DNA from: Corythucha ciliata
Taxonomy: Eukaryota > Arthropoda > Insecta > Hemiptera > Tingidae
Length of the DNA: 64,000 nucleotides
Assembly: GCA_038030265.1 (NCBI GenBank)
Contig: CM075941.1
Coordinates: 39,494,164-39,558,163, forward strand
Direction of reading: 5' to 3'
How positions within the stretch are numbered: the stretch's first letter is position 1; each line of letters starts with the position of its first letter. The notes beneath the pieces were generated by a model that searched no databases, was not told where the DNA came from, and worked only from the letters and a program-made list of their open reading frames with translations. The translations under genes were made by a program, and so were the position numbers. Of the stretch, positions 32,124-41,862 are shown piece after piece.

Positions 32124-34060
32124 ATGGACGGAGGGCGATTGTATATTCGCGAAAATGGCGTTCGAAGGCCGATACAAGACGACGAACTTGTGCGAATTCT
32201 GACAATTCCCGATGGGAGTGATGAACCTGACCATGATGAAGAATTGCTTAATGCGCCAGATGATGTCATTCTCGAAAGAATTGCCGACTTACTGGAAGAG
32301 ACTGAGCCTGAAATCACCAATTCGTCTGAAGGGATAAATGACGCTACTAGAGTTCCCACTCCTTCACTTGTGGTGGTAGATTCGGGAACCCCCAATCCAA
32401 CGGATCCCAACAATAATAAGGCACTTTCTCCACAAGCTAAAAAACCAAAATGGACATGTCTCAAGCCTAATCGTCGAATTCGATGGAGAAAAGGGAATTT
32501 AGTTTCGCTGAAAGAGCACTCTGCGTTCAAAGGAAACGACCAATTGCCAGAAACAATCATGAAACTAGAAACTCCATTCGAGTTTTTCCGATATTTTTTC
32601 AGGGACTCCACTATACTGAATAATATAGCTTTTCAGTCGACATTATATTCCACCCAAATGAATCCTACAAAACCTTTGAACATAACTGAAAACGATATCC
32701 TGAAATACTTGGGCATAGTTATATTTAGTTCTATATCCCGTGTGAGGAACATAAGGGATCTTTGGGATCCAATTATAGGCAACAAAATCGTTTCTGACTG
32801 CATGCCAGTAAACAAATTCGAGGCGATCAGGGCAGCTCTTCACTTCGCAGACAACAGCAAAATGCCCAAAAAGACTCACTCTAACTACGATAGGCTGTAC
32901 AAAATAAGACCTATCATAGCATCATTGAATGAAAGATTCTCGTCAATCCCAATGACAGAATGCTTGTCGGTGGATGAACAAATTTGCCCGACAAAGACGA
33001 AACATCCGATTCGCCAGTACAACCCCAAGAAACCAAAAAAATGGGGATATAAGTTGTACGTTCTCTGCGATACCTACGGATATGGTTACAATTTCGAAAT
33101 TTATACTGGCGAAAAACATCCTCCTACCCGGTGAACCAAACCTCGGAGGAAGTGCCAACGTTGTCGTGAGAATGACACGAAATGTCCCTTCACACCAAAA
33201 CTTCAAGGTGTATTTCGACAACTACTTCACTTCGCTTGATCTCCTCGTTTATTTAAAAAACGAGAAGAGGATTTATTCCCTCGGAACAGCTCGAAGAAAT
33301 AGGATCCCATCTTGCAAATTGCCGACCGACGACGAGACAACAGGGGACACACCGAAGAACGCTTCGCCGTTTTCAACAACGTGCCTGTTACGTCGGTTCT
33401 GTGGAAAGATTCCAATTGCGTGACCCTCCTTTCAACCCTTTGTGGCACAGAACCCATGGGTAAAATCAATCGGTTCGACAGAAAGCAAAGAGAGTACGTC
33501 GAAATTGACTGCCCTGAACTAGTGAAAATTTATAACAAATGCATGGGAGGGGTCGATATGATGGACAGTCACTTAGGCCGCCACAAAATAGCCATGAAAA
33601 CGAAAAAGTGGTATTTTCGAATTTTTTACCACACGATAGATATGATGGTAGTGAACAGCTGGGTGCTACATCGGAGAACTGCACAGGCTAAAAACAAAAA
33701 ACCCCTCACCCAGGCTTCATTCAGAAAAGAATTGTTTCGTACGTTGTGTACAATTGGAAAGTCGGTGAGAAGGGGCAGAAGAAGCTCGATTGAGAAGGAA
33801 ATTGCAACAAAAAGAAGCAAACTATCGGCTACTCCTCGCCCTACCCAAGTGAATTTTCGATAAAATTTCAACTAAAAGGAATTTTTACTAAAAGCTTTCT
33901 TTTACAGGACGTGAGATGTGATGGAGTCGACCATTGGCCACAGTTTGCGTTGGCCAAAAATCGCTGCAAAATGCCAAATTGTAAAGGAATAACTCACGTT
34001 ACGTGTTCAAAATGTAACGTAAATTTGTGCTTCACGGGGGAAAAAAAATTGTTTTTATAT
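32124..34060 (+). pseudogene. piggyBac transposase 1, two frameshifts and one intron
   Basis: From the ATG at 32124: acidic N-terminus, then DDE_Tnp_1_7 domain with LETPFEFFRYFF, YLGIVIFSSISRVRNIRDLW, the first catalytic Asp in LSVDEQICP, KKWGYKLYVLCD, the next in VYFDNYFTSLDLL and the third in GGVDMMDSHLGRHK. The frame shifts near 33115 and again near 33340. A GT at 33848 to AG at 33907 (about 60 bp) would splice the end of the catalytic part to a Cys-rich C-terminal domain (CKMPNC, CSKCNVNLC). The last part, from 33785, is duplicated at 36971. Confidence 0.88.
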
Positions 34061-34297
34061 TTTTCATACGTAAAAATATGGGTTTTTAATACAAACACGT
34101 TAATTTTTATATGCTTTTTGATATCATCATATTTTACCTTATCCCTACACTGAATGCATGATGTTGCCCAGAAGCAACATAATTATGTATGGCCAATTCA
34201 CTTACGCGTTCAAGGCCATAATTTAAAAAAAATTTTTTTGGTACCCTAGAGACCATGAATGCTTCGGAAAAAATAAATCAGCAAAATTTATGATACC

Positions 34298-35030
34298 ATG
34301 CATCAAAGGGTTAAACCCTTTTTAACAGGCAAAGCGTACATGTGGTACTTACGTTACAAAGAGGACCTACTATCTATCATACGACCAATTTCAACACTTA
34401 TTCAGAGAGACCTTCATGTCCACAGAATACGACCTTTATCTTCACAAAATGCTATATTCATGGTCCTTCATGCGAAGTGGTACCAGATCGCCTGAAATAT
34501 ACATCTCGAACACCGTGGCCCGCATCAAACAAGCCTATCTGAGCATTCCGGAGGCTGACTTAGTCCGTATTTTAGCTAGTCACTTCTCTCCGAAGGTGCA
34601 AGAAATGGTAAATCTTTTGTCAATAACATCCCTCCAAGTACTCGTGGAATACGTAGCAAAAAATCAACCTCGAGACGGACAACACTCGGACGTTCGTACA
34701 TCGCCTAATCGACGGACATTCTACAACTCGAATCAACCCAACAAGAGGGAATACCACCAACGATTTGAATCCCCCAATCAACGAAATTGGTCTACCCCCA
34801 AAAATAAAACCAATTTTTGCCACCCGGTCGCGCAAACAGAATAAACGGTGAAAATAAATTTTCTAGAACGCATAACTTCAATAAAGAAATCCCAACATCC
34901 ACTCCCTTCACAAGTCGTTCAAATTTTCAGCAAAATACATCTAAACCGCCTCAACGAATCACCGAAATAAAACTCCAGCGTGAAGAGGAACAACATGAAA
35001 GCATCGATCACATCAATGGGTCAAAAAACT
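34298..35030 (+). pseudogene. Ty3/gypsy-like Gag fragment, copy 1
   Basis: Three successive frames carry one capsid: a FLTGKAYMWYLRY segment, then MSTEYDLYLHKMLYSWSF and a helical region ending LVEYVAKN, then an Asn/Gln/Arg-rich nucleocapsid-like stretch. At least two frameshifts. The LxGxAxxW pattern followed by a helix-rich domain is typical of gypsy-type Gag. No polymerase follows. Confidence 0.6.
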
Positions 35031-35209
35031 GATCGCCTCGAGTTTGGGGAAGGGGACCAAACTCAATTCACAAGTACCCCCTAATTCCAGACCAAACAGT
35101 AAGAGTGAAAATTTAAAAAATAGGGTTGAGCAGTCGACGTAAATAAACCACACCATCATCAAGCCGTTACGTCCAGTATTTATACCTCACAATTTAATAC
35201 AATCTTTCA

Positions 35210-35779
35210 TACAGGGTGGCTCAACGAACTAGGGTGGATTTGAAAAGGGCGCTGTTCGGCTTCCCCTTACTCCATGGGGTGGGGGTTGGTCTCGTTGTAA
35301 ACCTGAAGAGCGGAAGTTTCCGGTGGGTCAGTTGCAAACATGGTTTGGACAACGGAGCAACGCGTTTACGCCGTCACTCGGTTTTGGCAGACTAACCAGT
35401 CTATCGTTCAGACCCAGCGCGATTTTCGAGCTCGTTTCGCAATACCACCGCGCGGAGTGATCCCCAACGATACCTTAAGGAAAGGGTATACAGGGAAAAG
35501 CCCCGGACTCTGGACCAACTGAAGGAAGCCATCACGACAGAAATAAGGAACATCTCACGGGACACCTTGGGCAACGTCATGAGGAACTTTCATGAAAGGC
35601 TGGAGAAATGCATACAGGCCGATGGCCATCACATGGTTGAAGTTTTGTTCAAATCTTGAATTGTCATATGAAATTTCCATTTTTCTTGATTATTTTAAGC
35701 CAAATAAAAAGTTTGTACCTTCGAAAATGACTGAGTTACGAAGATTTGAAATCCACCCTAGTTCGTTGAGCCACCCGTA
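35210..35779 (+). mobile_element. mariner/IS630-like transposon, internally deleted, copy 1
   Basis: Terminal inverted repeats CAGGGTGGCTCAACGAAC (35212) and its near complement (ending 35777) extend about 30 bp and are flanked by TA. The 566-bp element encodes only the N-terminal helix-turn-helix of the transposase (starting TTEQRVYAVTRFWQTNQS at 35343) and its extreme C-terminus (LEKCIQADGHH). The catalytic core is deleted. Confidence 0.88.
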
Positions 35780-35811
35780 GATAAGGTATCGAAGACAACA
35801 TCACGGGGAAT

Positions 35812-36970
35812 CGAGTCATGTGCTTACCTCCTAGGCAAACTTTTTCGAGAGCACATTATTGTGACATGTCTTTATATCCCGCCTCAGGTAGGTACAGCAA
35901 ATACATGCAATGCATACGGGGAAGAAGACCTTTCCGATATGAAGAAAAATACCTAGCAAGATGCCTATCGAGGCACACAAGCAGATGTCAGCATTGTGAC
36001 TAAAGTCATCGCTAAAGGAAGAGACTTTTTTGAAAAAGAGTATCCCCTACCGATAATCGGAACGTTGCCTCAAGGTGTTCCAACTACCATAGGGGGCGAC
36101 ACTGAACCTATTTATCTGACGATAACAGATAATGATAGCACAAAGCAGATACAGATTGTGTTTGCTATGCCGTTCGTGTTGAGGAGTTCAAAACTCGCAA
36201 CAACTAACTGCCAGTTTTTGACAGGATACCTCGGATCACTTTCCTCCTTCATTCCCGGTTTGGCTGAAGATAATATCATAAAGGAATTTAGTGTCAAAGG
36301 GTTCAAGATCGAATTTATCGAATTCACAGAATGGTTCCACCACTTGGATCAAGTTGATCCTCAGATCAGGACTAACACAAGTAATTTGTACAACTCGGTA
36401 CAAAGTGACTATCTGGCCGCTGGATGTGCGGCAATTGGGGTTGGAATCCTCCTTTTATCCAAGAAATTAACCGCGGAGAACGTCGTTAACTGGACTATAA
36501 ATCGGATAAGGTCATTCGTCACAGTGTTAGGAATCAAAGAAGTAATAGATGGGCTTGATCAGCTAACTCCCAATCTTGAAGTCACCAGACGCATGTCAAT
36601 TTTTTCGAGAAGACTCTTTGAAATCCGAAGAATGATCTTCCAGTCATTAAGAACTTATCGCCAGGCTCCTGGAATAGTGTCAATCTTCTCCGACATTTTA
36701 ATTAAGAACTTTATGCACGCGGAACTAACGAATTATATGTATACTTGTAATGAAGTACATCGTTGGTTCTCGCATGTACATGTTGCTCTGGGGCCTCATC
36801 GTGCAGGATCTTCAGGCGCTGAATAAAGCGTCTGAAGTTTATCTCAGTTTGGAGCAGATGCTCCATTCTGCAAATTGCTTTTGAGCACATGAGAGCATCA
36901 AAAGATTGGGTGCGATAGCAAAGATTATAGCAGAGTACTCGGGAGTGAGATCTCTGGGAAACTACAAAAT
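35812..36970 (+). pseudogene. Endogenous negative-strand RNA virus nucleoprotein-like fragment, copy 1
   Basis: The main frame (35996-36826, 276 codons) is helix-rich and lacks any retroelement motif. Reading upstream in the same frame continues similar sequence to about 35812 with one stop; downstream, a frameshift near 36765 leads into another frame that keeps coding character (LWGLIVQDLQALNKASE) to about 36970 with one stop. Total length, about 385 codons, suits a mononegavirus/jingchuvirus nucleoprotein. The composition (a SLSSFIPGLAEDN turn, an NLYNSV segment and a GILLLSKKLTAENVVNW helix) reminds me of arthropod chu/nyami/arto-like N relics, but I cannot assign a family. Alternative: another viral or unknown protein. 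Confidence 0.45.
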
Positions 36971-37250
36971 CTCGATTGAGAAGGAAATTGCAACAAAAAG
37001 AAGCAAACTATCGGCTACTCCTCGCCCTACCCAAGTGAATTTTCGATAAAATTTCAACTAAAAGGAATTTTTACTAAAAGCTTTCTTTTACAGGACGTGA
37101 GATGTGATGGAGTCGACCATTGGCCACAGTTTGCGTTGGCCAAAAATCGCTGCAAAATGCCAAATTGTAAAGGAATAACTCACGTTACGTGTTCAAAATG
37201 TAACGTAAATTTGTGCTTCACGGGGGAAAAAAAATTGTTTTTATATTTTT
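36971..37250 (+). pseudogene. piggyBac 1 C-terminal fragment, duplicate
   Basis: Copy of the last exons only: the Lys/Arg-rich end of the catalytic part, the ~60-bp intron (37034-37093) and the Cys-rich domain. It has no catalytic domain upstream. Confidence 0.88.
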
Positions 37251-37483
37251 CATACGTAAAAATATGGGTTTTTAATACAAACACGTTAATTTTTATATGC
37301 TTTTTGATATCATCATATTTTACCTTATCCCTACACTGAATGCATGATGTTGCCCAGAAGCAACATAATTATGTATGGCCAATTCACTTACGCGTTCAAG
37401 GCCATAATTTAAAAAAAATTTTTTTGGTACCCTAGAGACCATGAATGCTTCGGAAAAAATAAATCAGCAAAATTTATGATACC

Positions 37484-38216
37484 ATGCATCAAAGGGTTAA
37501 ACCCTTTTTAACAGGCAAAGCGTACATGTGGTACTTACGTTACAAAGAGGACCTACTATCTATCATACGACCAATTTCAACACTTATTCAGAGAGACCTT
37601 CATGTCCACAGAATACGACCTTTATCTTCACAAAATGCTATATTCATGGTCCTTCATGCGAAGTGGTACCAGATCGCCTGAAATATACATCTCGAACACC
37701 GTGGCCCGCATCAAACAAGCCTATCTGAGCATTCCGGAGGCTGACTTAGTCCGTATTTTAGCTAGTCACTTCTCTCCGAAGGTGCAAGAAATGGTAAATC
37801 TTTTGTCAATAACATCCCTCCAAGTACTCGTGGAATACGTAGCAAAAAATCAACCTCGAGACGGACAACACTCGGACGTTCGTACATCGCCTAATCGACG
37901 GACATTCTACAACTCGAATCAACCCAACAAGAGGGAATACCACCAACGATTTGAATCCCCCAATCAACGAAATTGGTCTACCCCCAAAAATAAAACCAAT
38001 TTTTGCCACCCGGTCGCGCAAACAGAATAAACGGTGAAAATAAATTTTCTAGAACGCATAACTTCAATAAAGAAATCCCAACATCCACTCCCTTCACAAG
38101 TCGTTCAAATTTTCAGCAAAATACATCTAAACCGCCTCAACGAATCACCGAAATAAAACTCCAGCGTGAAGAGGAACAACATGAAAGCATCGATCACATC
38201 AATGGGTCAAAAAACT
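37484..38216 (+). pseudogene. Ty3/gypsy-like Gag fragment, copy 2
   Basis: Duplicate of 34298-35030, identical in every frame including its frameshifts, so the lesions predate the duplication. Confidence 0.6.
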
Positions 38217-38394
38217 GATCGCCTCGAGTTTGGGGAAGGGGACCAAACTCAATTCACAAGTACCCCTAATTCCAGACCAAACAGTAAGAGTGAAAATTTA
38301 AAAAATAGGGTTGAGCAGTCGACGTAAATAAACCACACCATCATCAAGCCGTTACGTCCAGTATTTATACCTCACAATTTAATACAATCTTTCA

Positions 38395-38964
38395 TACAGG
38401 GTGGCTCAACGAACTAGGGTGGATTTGAAAAGGGCGCTGTTCGGCTTCCCCTTACTCCATGGGGTGGGGGTTGGTCTCGTTGTAAACCTGAAGAGCGGAA
38501 GTTTCCGGTGGGTCAGTTGCAAACATGGTTTGGACAACGGAGCAACGCGTTTACGCCGTCACTCGGTTTTGGCAGACTAACCAGTCTATCGTTCAGACCC
38601 AGCGCGATTTTCGAGCTCGTTTCGCAATACCACCGCGCGGAGTGATCCCCAACGATACCTTAAGGAAAGGGTATACAGGGAAAAGCCCCGGACTCTGGAC
38701 CAACTGAAGGAAGCCATCACGACAGAAATAAGGAACATCTCACGGGACACCTTGGGCAACGTCATGAGGAACTTTCATGAAAGGCTGGAGAAATGCATAC
38801 AGGCCGATGGCCATCACATGGTTGAAGTTTTGTTCAAATCTTGAATTGTCATATGAAATTTCCATTTTTCTTGATTATTTTAAGCCAAATAAAAAGTTTG
38901 TACCTTCGAAAATGACTGAGTTACGAAGATTTGAAATCCACCCTAGTTCGTTGAGCCACCCGTA
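38395..38964 (+). mobile_element. mariner/IS630-like relic, copy 2
   Basis: Duplicate of the element at 35212-35777 with the same inverted repeats, TA flanks and internal deletion. It arrived by segmental duplication, not by transposition. Confidence 0.88.
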
Positions 38965-38996
38965 GATAAGGTATCGAAGACAACATCACGGGGAAT

Positions 38997-39525
38997 CGAG
39001 TCATGTGCTTACCTCCTAGGCAAACTTTTTCGAGAGCACATTATTGTGACATGTCTTTATATCCCGCCTCAGGTAGGTACAGCAAATACATGCAATGCAT
39101 ACGGGGAAGAAGACCTTTCCGATATGAAGAAAAATACCTAGCAAGATGCCTATCGAGGCACACAAGCAGATGTCAGCATTGTGACTAAAGTCATCGCTAA
39201 AGGAAGAGACTTTTTTGAAAAAGAGTATCCCCTACCGATAATCGGAACGTTGCCTCAAGGTGTTCCAACTACCATAGGGGGCGACACTGAACCTATTTAT
39301 CTGACGATAACAGATAATGATAGCACAAAGCAGATACAGATTGTGTTTGCTATGCCGTTCGTGTTGAGGAGTTCAAAACTCGCAACAACTAACTGCCAGT
39401 TTTTGACAGGATACCTCGGATCACTTTCCTCCTTCATTCCCGGTTTGGCTGAAGATAATATCATAAAGGAATTTAGTGTCAAAGGGTTCAAGATCGAATT
39501 TATCGAATTCACAGAATGGTTCCAC
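38997..39525 (+). pseudogene. Nucleoprotein-like viral fragment, copy 2 (truncated)
   Basis: Same start as copy 1 but it ends at the duplication breakpoint after the FIEFTEWFH residues, then runs into 10 unrelated codons and a stop at 39558. The remaining ~210 codons of copy 1 are missing here. Confidence 0.45.
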
Positions 39526-39689
39526 ATGTTATATTCATATTCTGACGGGGATTTTTGATTTCTGTTGAAACTATGTGTGTTGAAAATGGCTGTTTAACCG
39601 AAACCGTTCCAATAAATGTATCAACATCGGGAGAGGACTTATTTTCCTTTTTATCTGGGACATCGCTTCCGCACCTACGACCTATTATT

Positions 39690-40087
39690 CATTATCTTGC
39701 TGCATTATGTATGGATACGAAACAATTCGAGGAGGCAATCAAGAAATTAATAGATTAGCTCAAAACTATTCGACTTATTTAACTACTGATTGGTCCACCT
39801 TTGACCAAACTGTACCCTATGTCATCACAGACACTTACTTCACAGACTACATCCCTAATTTATTAATTAGCGGTAGAGGAAGAGCACCTACTTACTCTTC
39901 TTTCTACAACTACCATAAACGCACGACCACACGTCCCAAAAAATTGATGACTCTCCTCAATTTCTATCACTTACGGTTTAACAACATGACCTTTGTAACA
40001 GCCGATGGATTCAGCTACAAACGCACACGCGCAGGCATTCCTTCTGGAATGTTCTGAACTCAATACCTAGATTCATACGTGAATTTA
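39690..40087 (+). pseudogene. Endogenous partitivirus-like RdRp fragment
   Basis: The frame at 39707-40057 carries RNA-dependent RNA polymerase motif A as TTDWSTFDQTVP and motif B as RAGIPSGMF; the arrangement with an upstream YETIRGG segment and a NNMTFVTADGF strand is that of partitiviruses and related insect partiti-like viruses. A TGA stop at 40055-40057 lies inside motif B, and coding character (TQYLDSYVN) continues after it in the same frame. Motif C (GDD) is not present. At 40087 the fragment is cut by an errantivirus whose TTTA target duplication lies within it; a few more codons of the relic resume at 47423. It is an old, non-replicating copy. Confidence 0.8.
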
Positions 40088-40326
40088 AGATATGTTATGG
40101 GGTAGATTAGAATAATTGGTAGAATAAGCATAGTGTAAGCAATATTATGTTACTAGATTAAGAGGGGGGAATTTCAGAGGAAGAGAAAAGAAAGAAAGCA
40201 GTGGCAGTCTCGGGCGAGAGTTAATTGTATTCACATCGGGAAAATCTGTTCAAGTTATTAATTTGTAGTTTGGTGAAAATAAAAGTGTTTTTTAAAAAAC
40301 GTTTTTTACGGACCCTAAACATATCT
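40088..40326 (+). repeat. 5' LTR of the errantivirus
   Basis: 239 bp with 9-bp inverted ends. It differs from the 3' LTR at one base (T at about 40108, C in the 3' copy). GAAAATAAAAGTG near 40275 may be the poly(A) signal region. Confidence 0.92.
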
Positions 40327-40340
40327 GGCGCAGTCGGTAG
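40326..40340 (+). promoter_or_regulatory. Primer-binding site
   Basis: TGGCGCAGTCGGTAG begins with the TGG expected for a tRNA 3' CCA. This sequence type is used by errantiviruses of the 17.6/297 group, thought to be tRNA-Ser primed. Confidence 0.75.
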
Positions 40341-40540
40341 GACGATTCGGGAGTTATTTTCGTGAAAATTTGACGAAAAAAAATAAATAATCTTCTCAGT
40401 TTTAACGGTTAACCGAATCGACGAACTTTTTCATCTTGAACAGAAACTTCAGGAGAACACAGATTATCCTTCTACCACTGGATCTCTAGCATTGAGATTC
40501 ACGAAGGGCACTCTCCTGGTTCCATACCCGAAAATAATTT

Positions 40541-41845
40541 GTGAACTCGAGTAAAGAGGACCATCAGCAAAGGCCAATCTCTCCCGTCGAAAAAAAAAGA
40601 GGAACCCCAACTTCAACCAAGAAGTCCACCGTGGTTCCTACCGAGTTCACGACGGCAGACGTTAGAGGAGATTCACCGCCAAGCGAAGAGGTCACCGCCC
40701 GAACTCACAGAGAGAGAGCCGTCTACCGATACAGCTCCGCTCTCCCCTCCTTCAGAAGACCGAAGAGAAGCTCAACGAATGTGCCTTCACCGTCTTCTTC
40801 TGTAAGTCAGGACAATTTAAATTTTGATACGCAAATAGAACCAGCAATGGCTGTACAGGCAGTGCAAGAATTTAAATCTCAATATTTAGAGATGGTCCCA
40901 GAATTTCACGGGGAACCGTCCGCTTTAGCTCCTTTCTTAGCCACTTGTGACGAATTAGTCACAAACTTTTATGATGTAGGAAATCCAGCAAATTTCCAAA
41001 ATAGGTACTTAATGTCTTGTATTAGAAACAAAATTAAAGGGAAAGCTGCAGAGCTAATTAACTGTTCGAGTATTACCACTTGGGAAGAATTAAGAAACGC
41101 GTTACTTAATGGGTATTCAGATAAAAGAGACCTTTTTACTCTAGGAATAGAGCTTACGGAAGTCAAGCAAGGAAGCGATGACCCTTTTCAGTACATAGAA
41201 AAAATTGAGAATTATTTGTCCCTCCAATTATCTTACCTTCAAACCAAAGGACCACAGTCGGAAGAGTTAAAAGAGTATGTAAGACAAATGGCGTTAAGGG
41301 TATTTTTGAGAGGATTAAGAGAGCCTTTAGCAAGCCTGATCCAGGCAAGACACCCCACTAATTTAGCTGAAGCAAGAAACTTGTTAACTAATGATTTTCA
41401 GTACATGAGTACTAGGAATTATTTTAAGACCGAACAAAAAACTTCTCAAGCTTATAAGCAAGTAAATTTTAATAGACCGCCTCAAAACAAACAGCCCCTC
41501 CCTAATCAGTATTATAAACCAAGTAATTTTTACAATGAAATGCCAAACACCCCGAGAAAAGAATTTCCTAACGCGGATAAAAGACGATACCCAACACCTT
41601 CTTATCCACAACAACAACAACGCTACCCCTCTTCACCTCATCCGCAAACGCCGATGAGCATTTCCACTGCCAACACAACACCTAAATTTCAATATAGAAA
41701 CATTGAAGTGCAAGAAAACGAAAGTGAACACCATCCTTATTTTCCTCCTCAAGAAAGAGAAGAGCGAAACATTGACTCCCCTGTCCTTGAAGAAAAGAAT
41801 CCTTTTTTAGAGATAAGTCAAGACCCTTTCAATCCTTTAACCTGA
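40541..41845 (+). CDS. gag: Errantivirus Gag
   Basis: 434 residues. The first ~100 are basic and Ser/Thr/Pro-rich. About 105-300 form the capsid, with a YLEMVPEFHGEPSALAPFL start, a CIRNKIKGKAAELI helix and a major-homology-like QGSDDPFQYIEKIENYL segment. The C-terminal third is rich in Pro/Gln/Asn/Tyr, and, as in other errantiviruses, there is no CCHC knuckle. Pol lies in the -1 frame downstream, so frameshifting would produce Gag-Pol. The frame is open, with no visible lesion. Confidence 0.9.
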   Translation: MNSSKEDHQQRPISPVEKKRGTPTSTKKSTVVPTEFTTADVRGDSPPSEEVTARTHRERAVYRYSSALPSFRRPKRSSTNVPSPSSSVSQDNLNFDTQIEPAMAVQAVQEFKSQYLEMVPEFHGEPSALAPFLATCDELVTNFYDVGNPANFQNRYLMSCIRNKIKGKAAELINCSSITTWEELRNALLNGYSDKRDLFTLGIELTEVKQGSDDPFQYIEKIENYLSLQLSYLQTKGPQSEELKEYVRQMALRVFLRGLREPLASLIQARHPTNLAEARNLLTNDFQYMSTRNYFKTEQKTSQAYKQVNFNRPPQNKQPLPNQYYKPSNFYNEMPNTPRKEFPNADKRRYPTPSYPQQQQRYPSSPHPQTPMSISTANTTPKFQYRNIEVQENESEHHPYFPPQEREERNIDSPVLEEKNPFLEISQDPFNPLT

Positions 41846-41862
41846 CAAACCTGGGACAAGGA

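Larger units (their letters stand above)
33785..36340. repeat. 2.55-kb duplicated segment, copy 1
   Basis: The DNA from CTCGATTGAG to ATGGTTCCAC repeats at 36971-39525. I found one length difference (one C fewer in copy 2, near 35087) and no other mismatch by eye. It spans the piggyBac 1 C-terminus, a gypsy gag fragment, a mariner relic and the first part of the nucleoprotein-like relic. Confidence 0.93.
36971..39525. repeat. 2.55-kb duplicated segment, copy 2
   Basis: Nearly identical to 33785-36340. At its left junction it directly abuts the end of the nucleoprotein-like relic; at its right end it breaks inside that relic and joins unrelated DNA leading to the RdRp fragment. Confidence 0.93.

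Noticed and set aside
35340..35780. Small proteins in the mariner relic as host genes
   Set aside because: They lie between matching terminal inverted repeats with TA flanks and match transposase ends with the core deleted.
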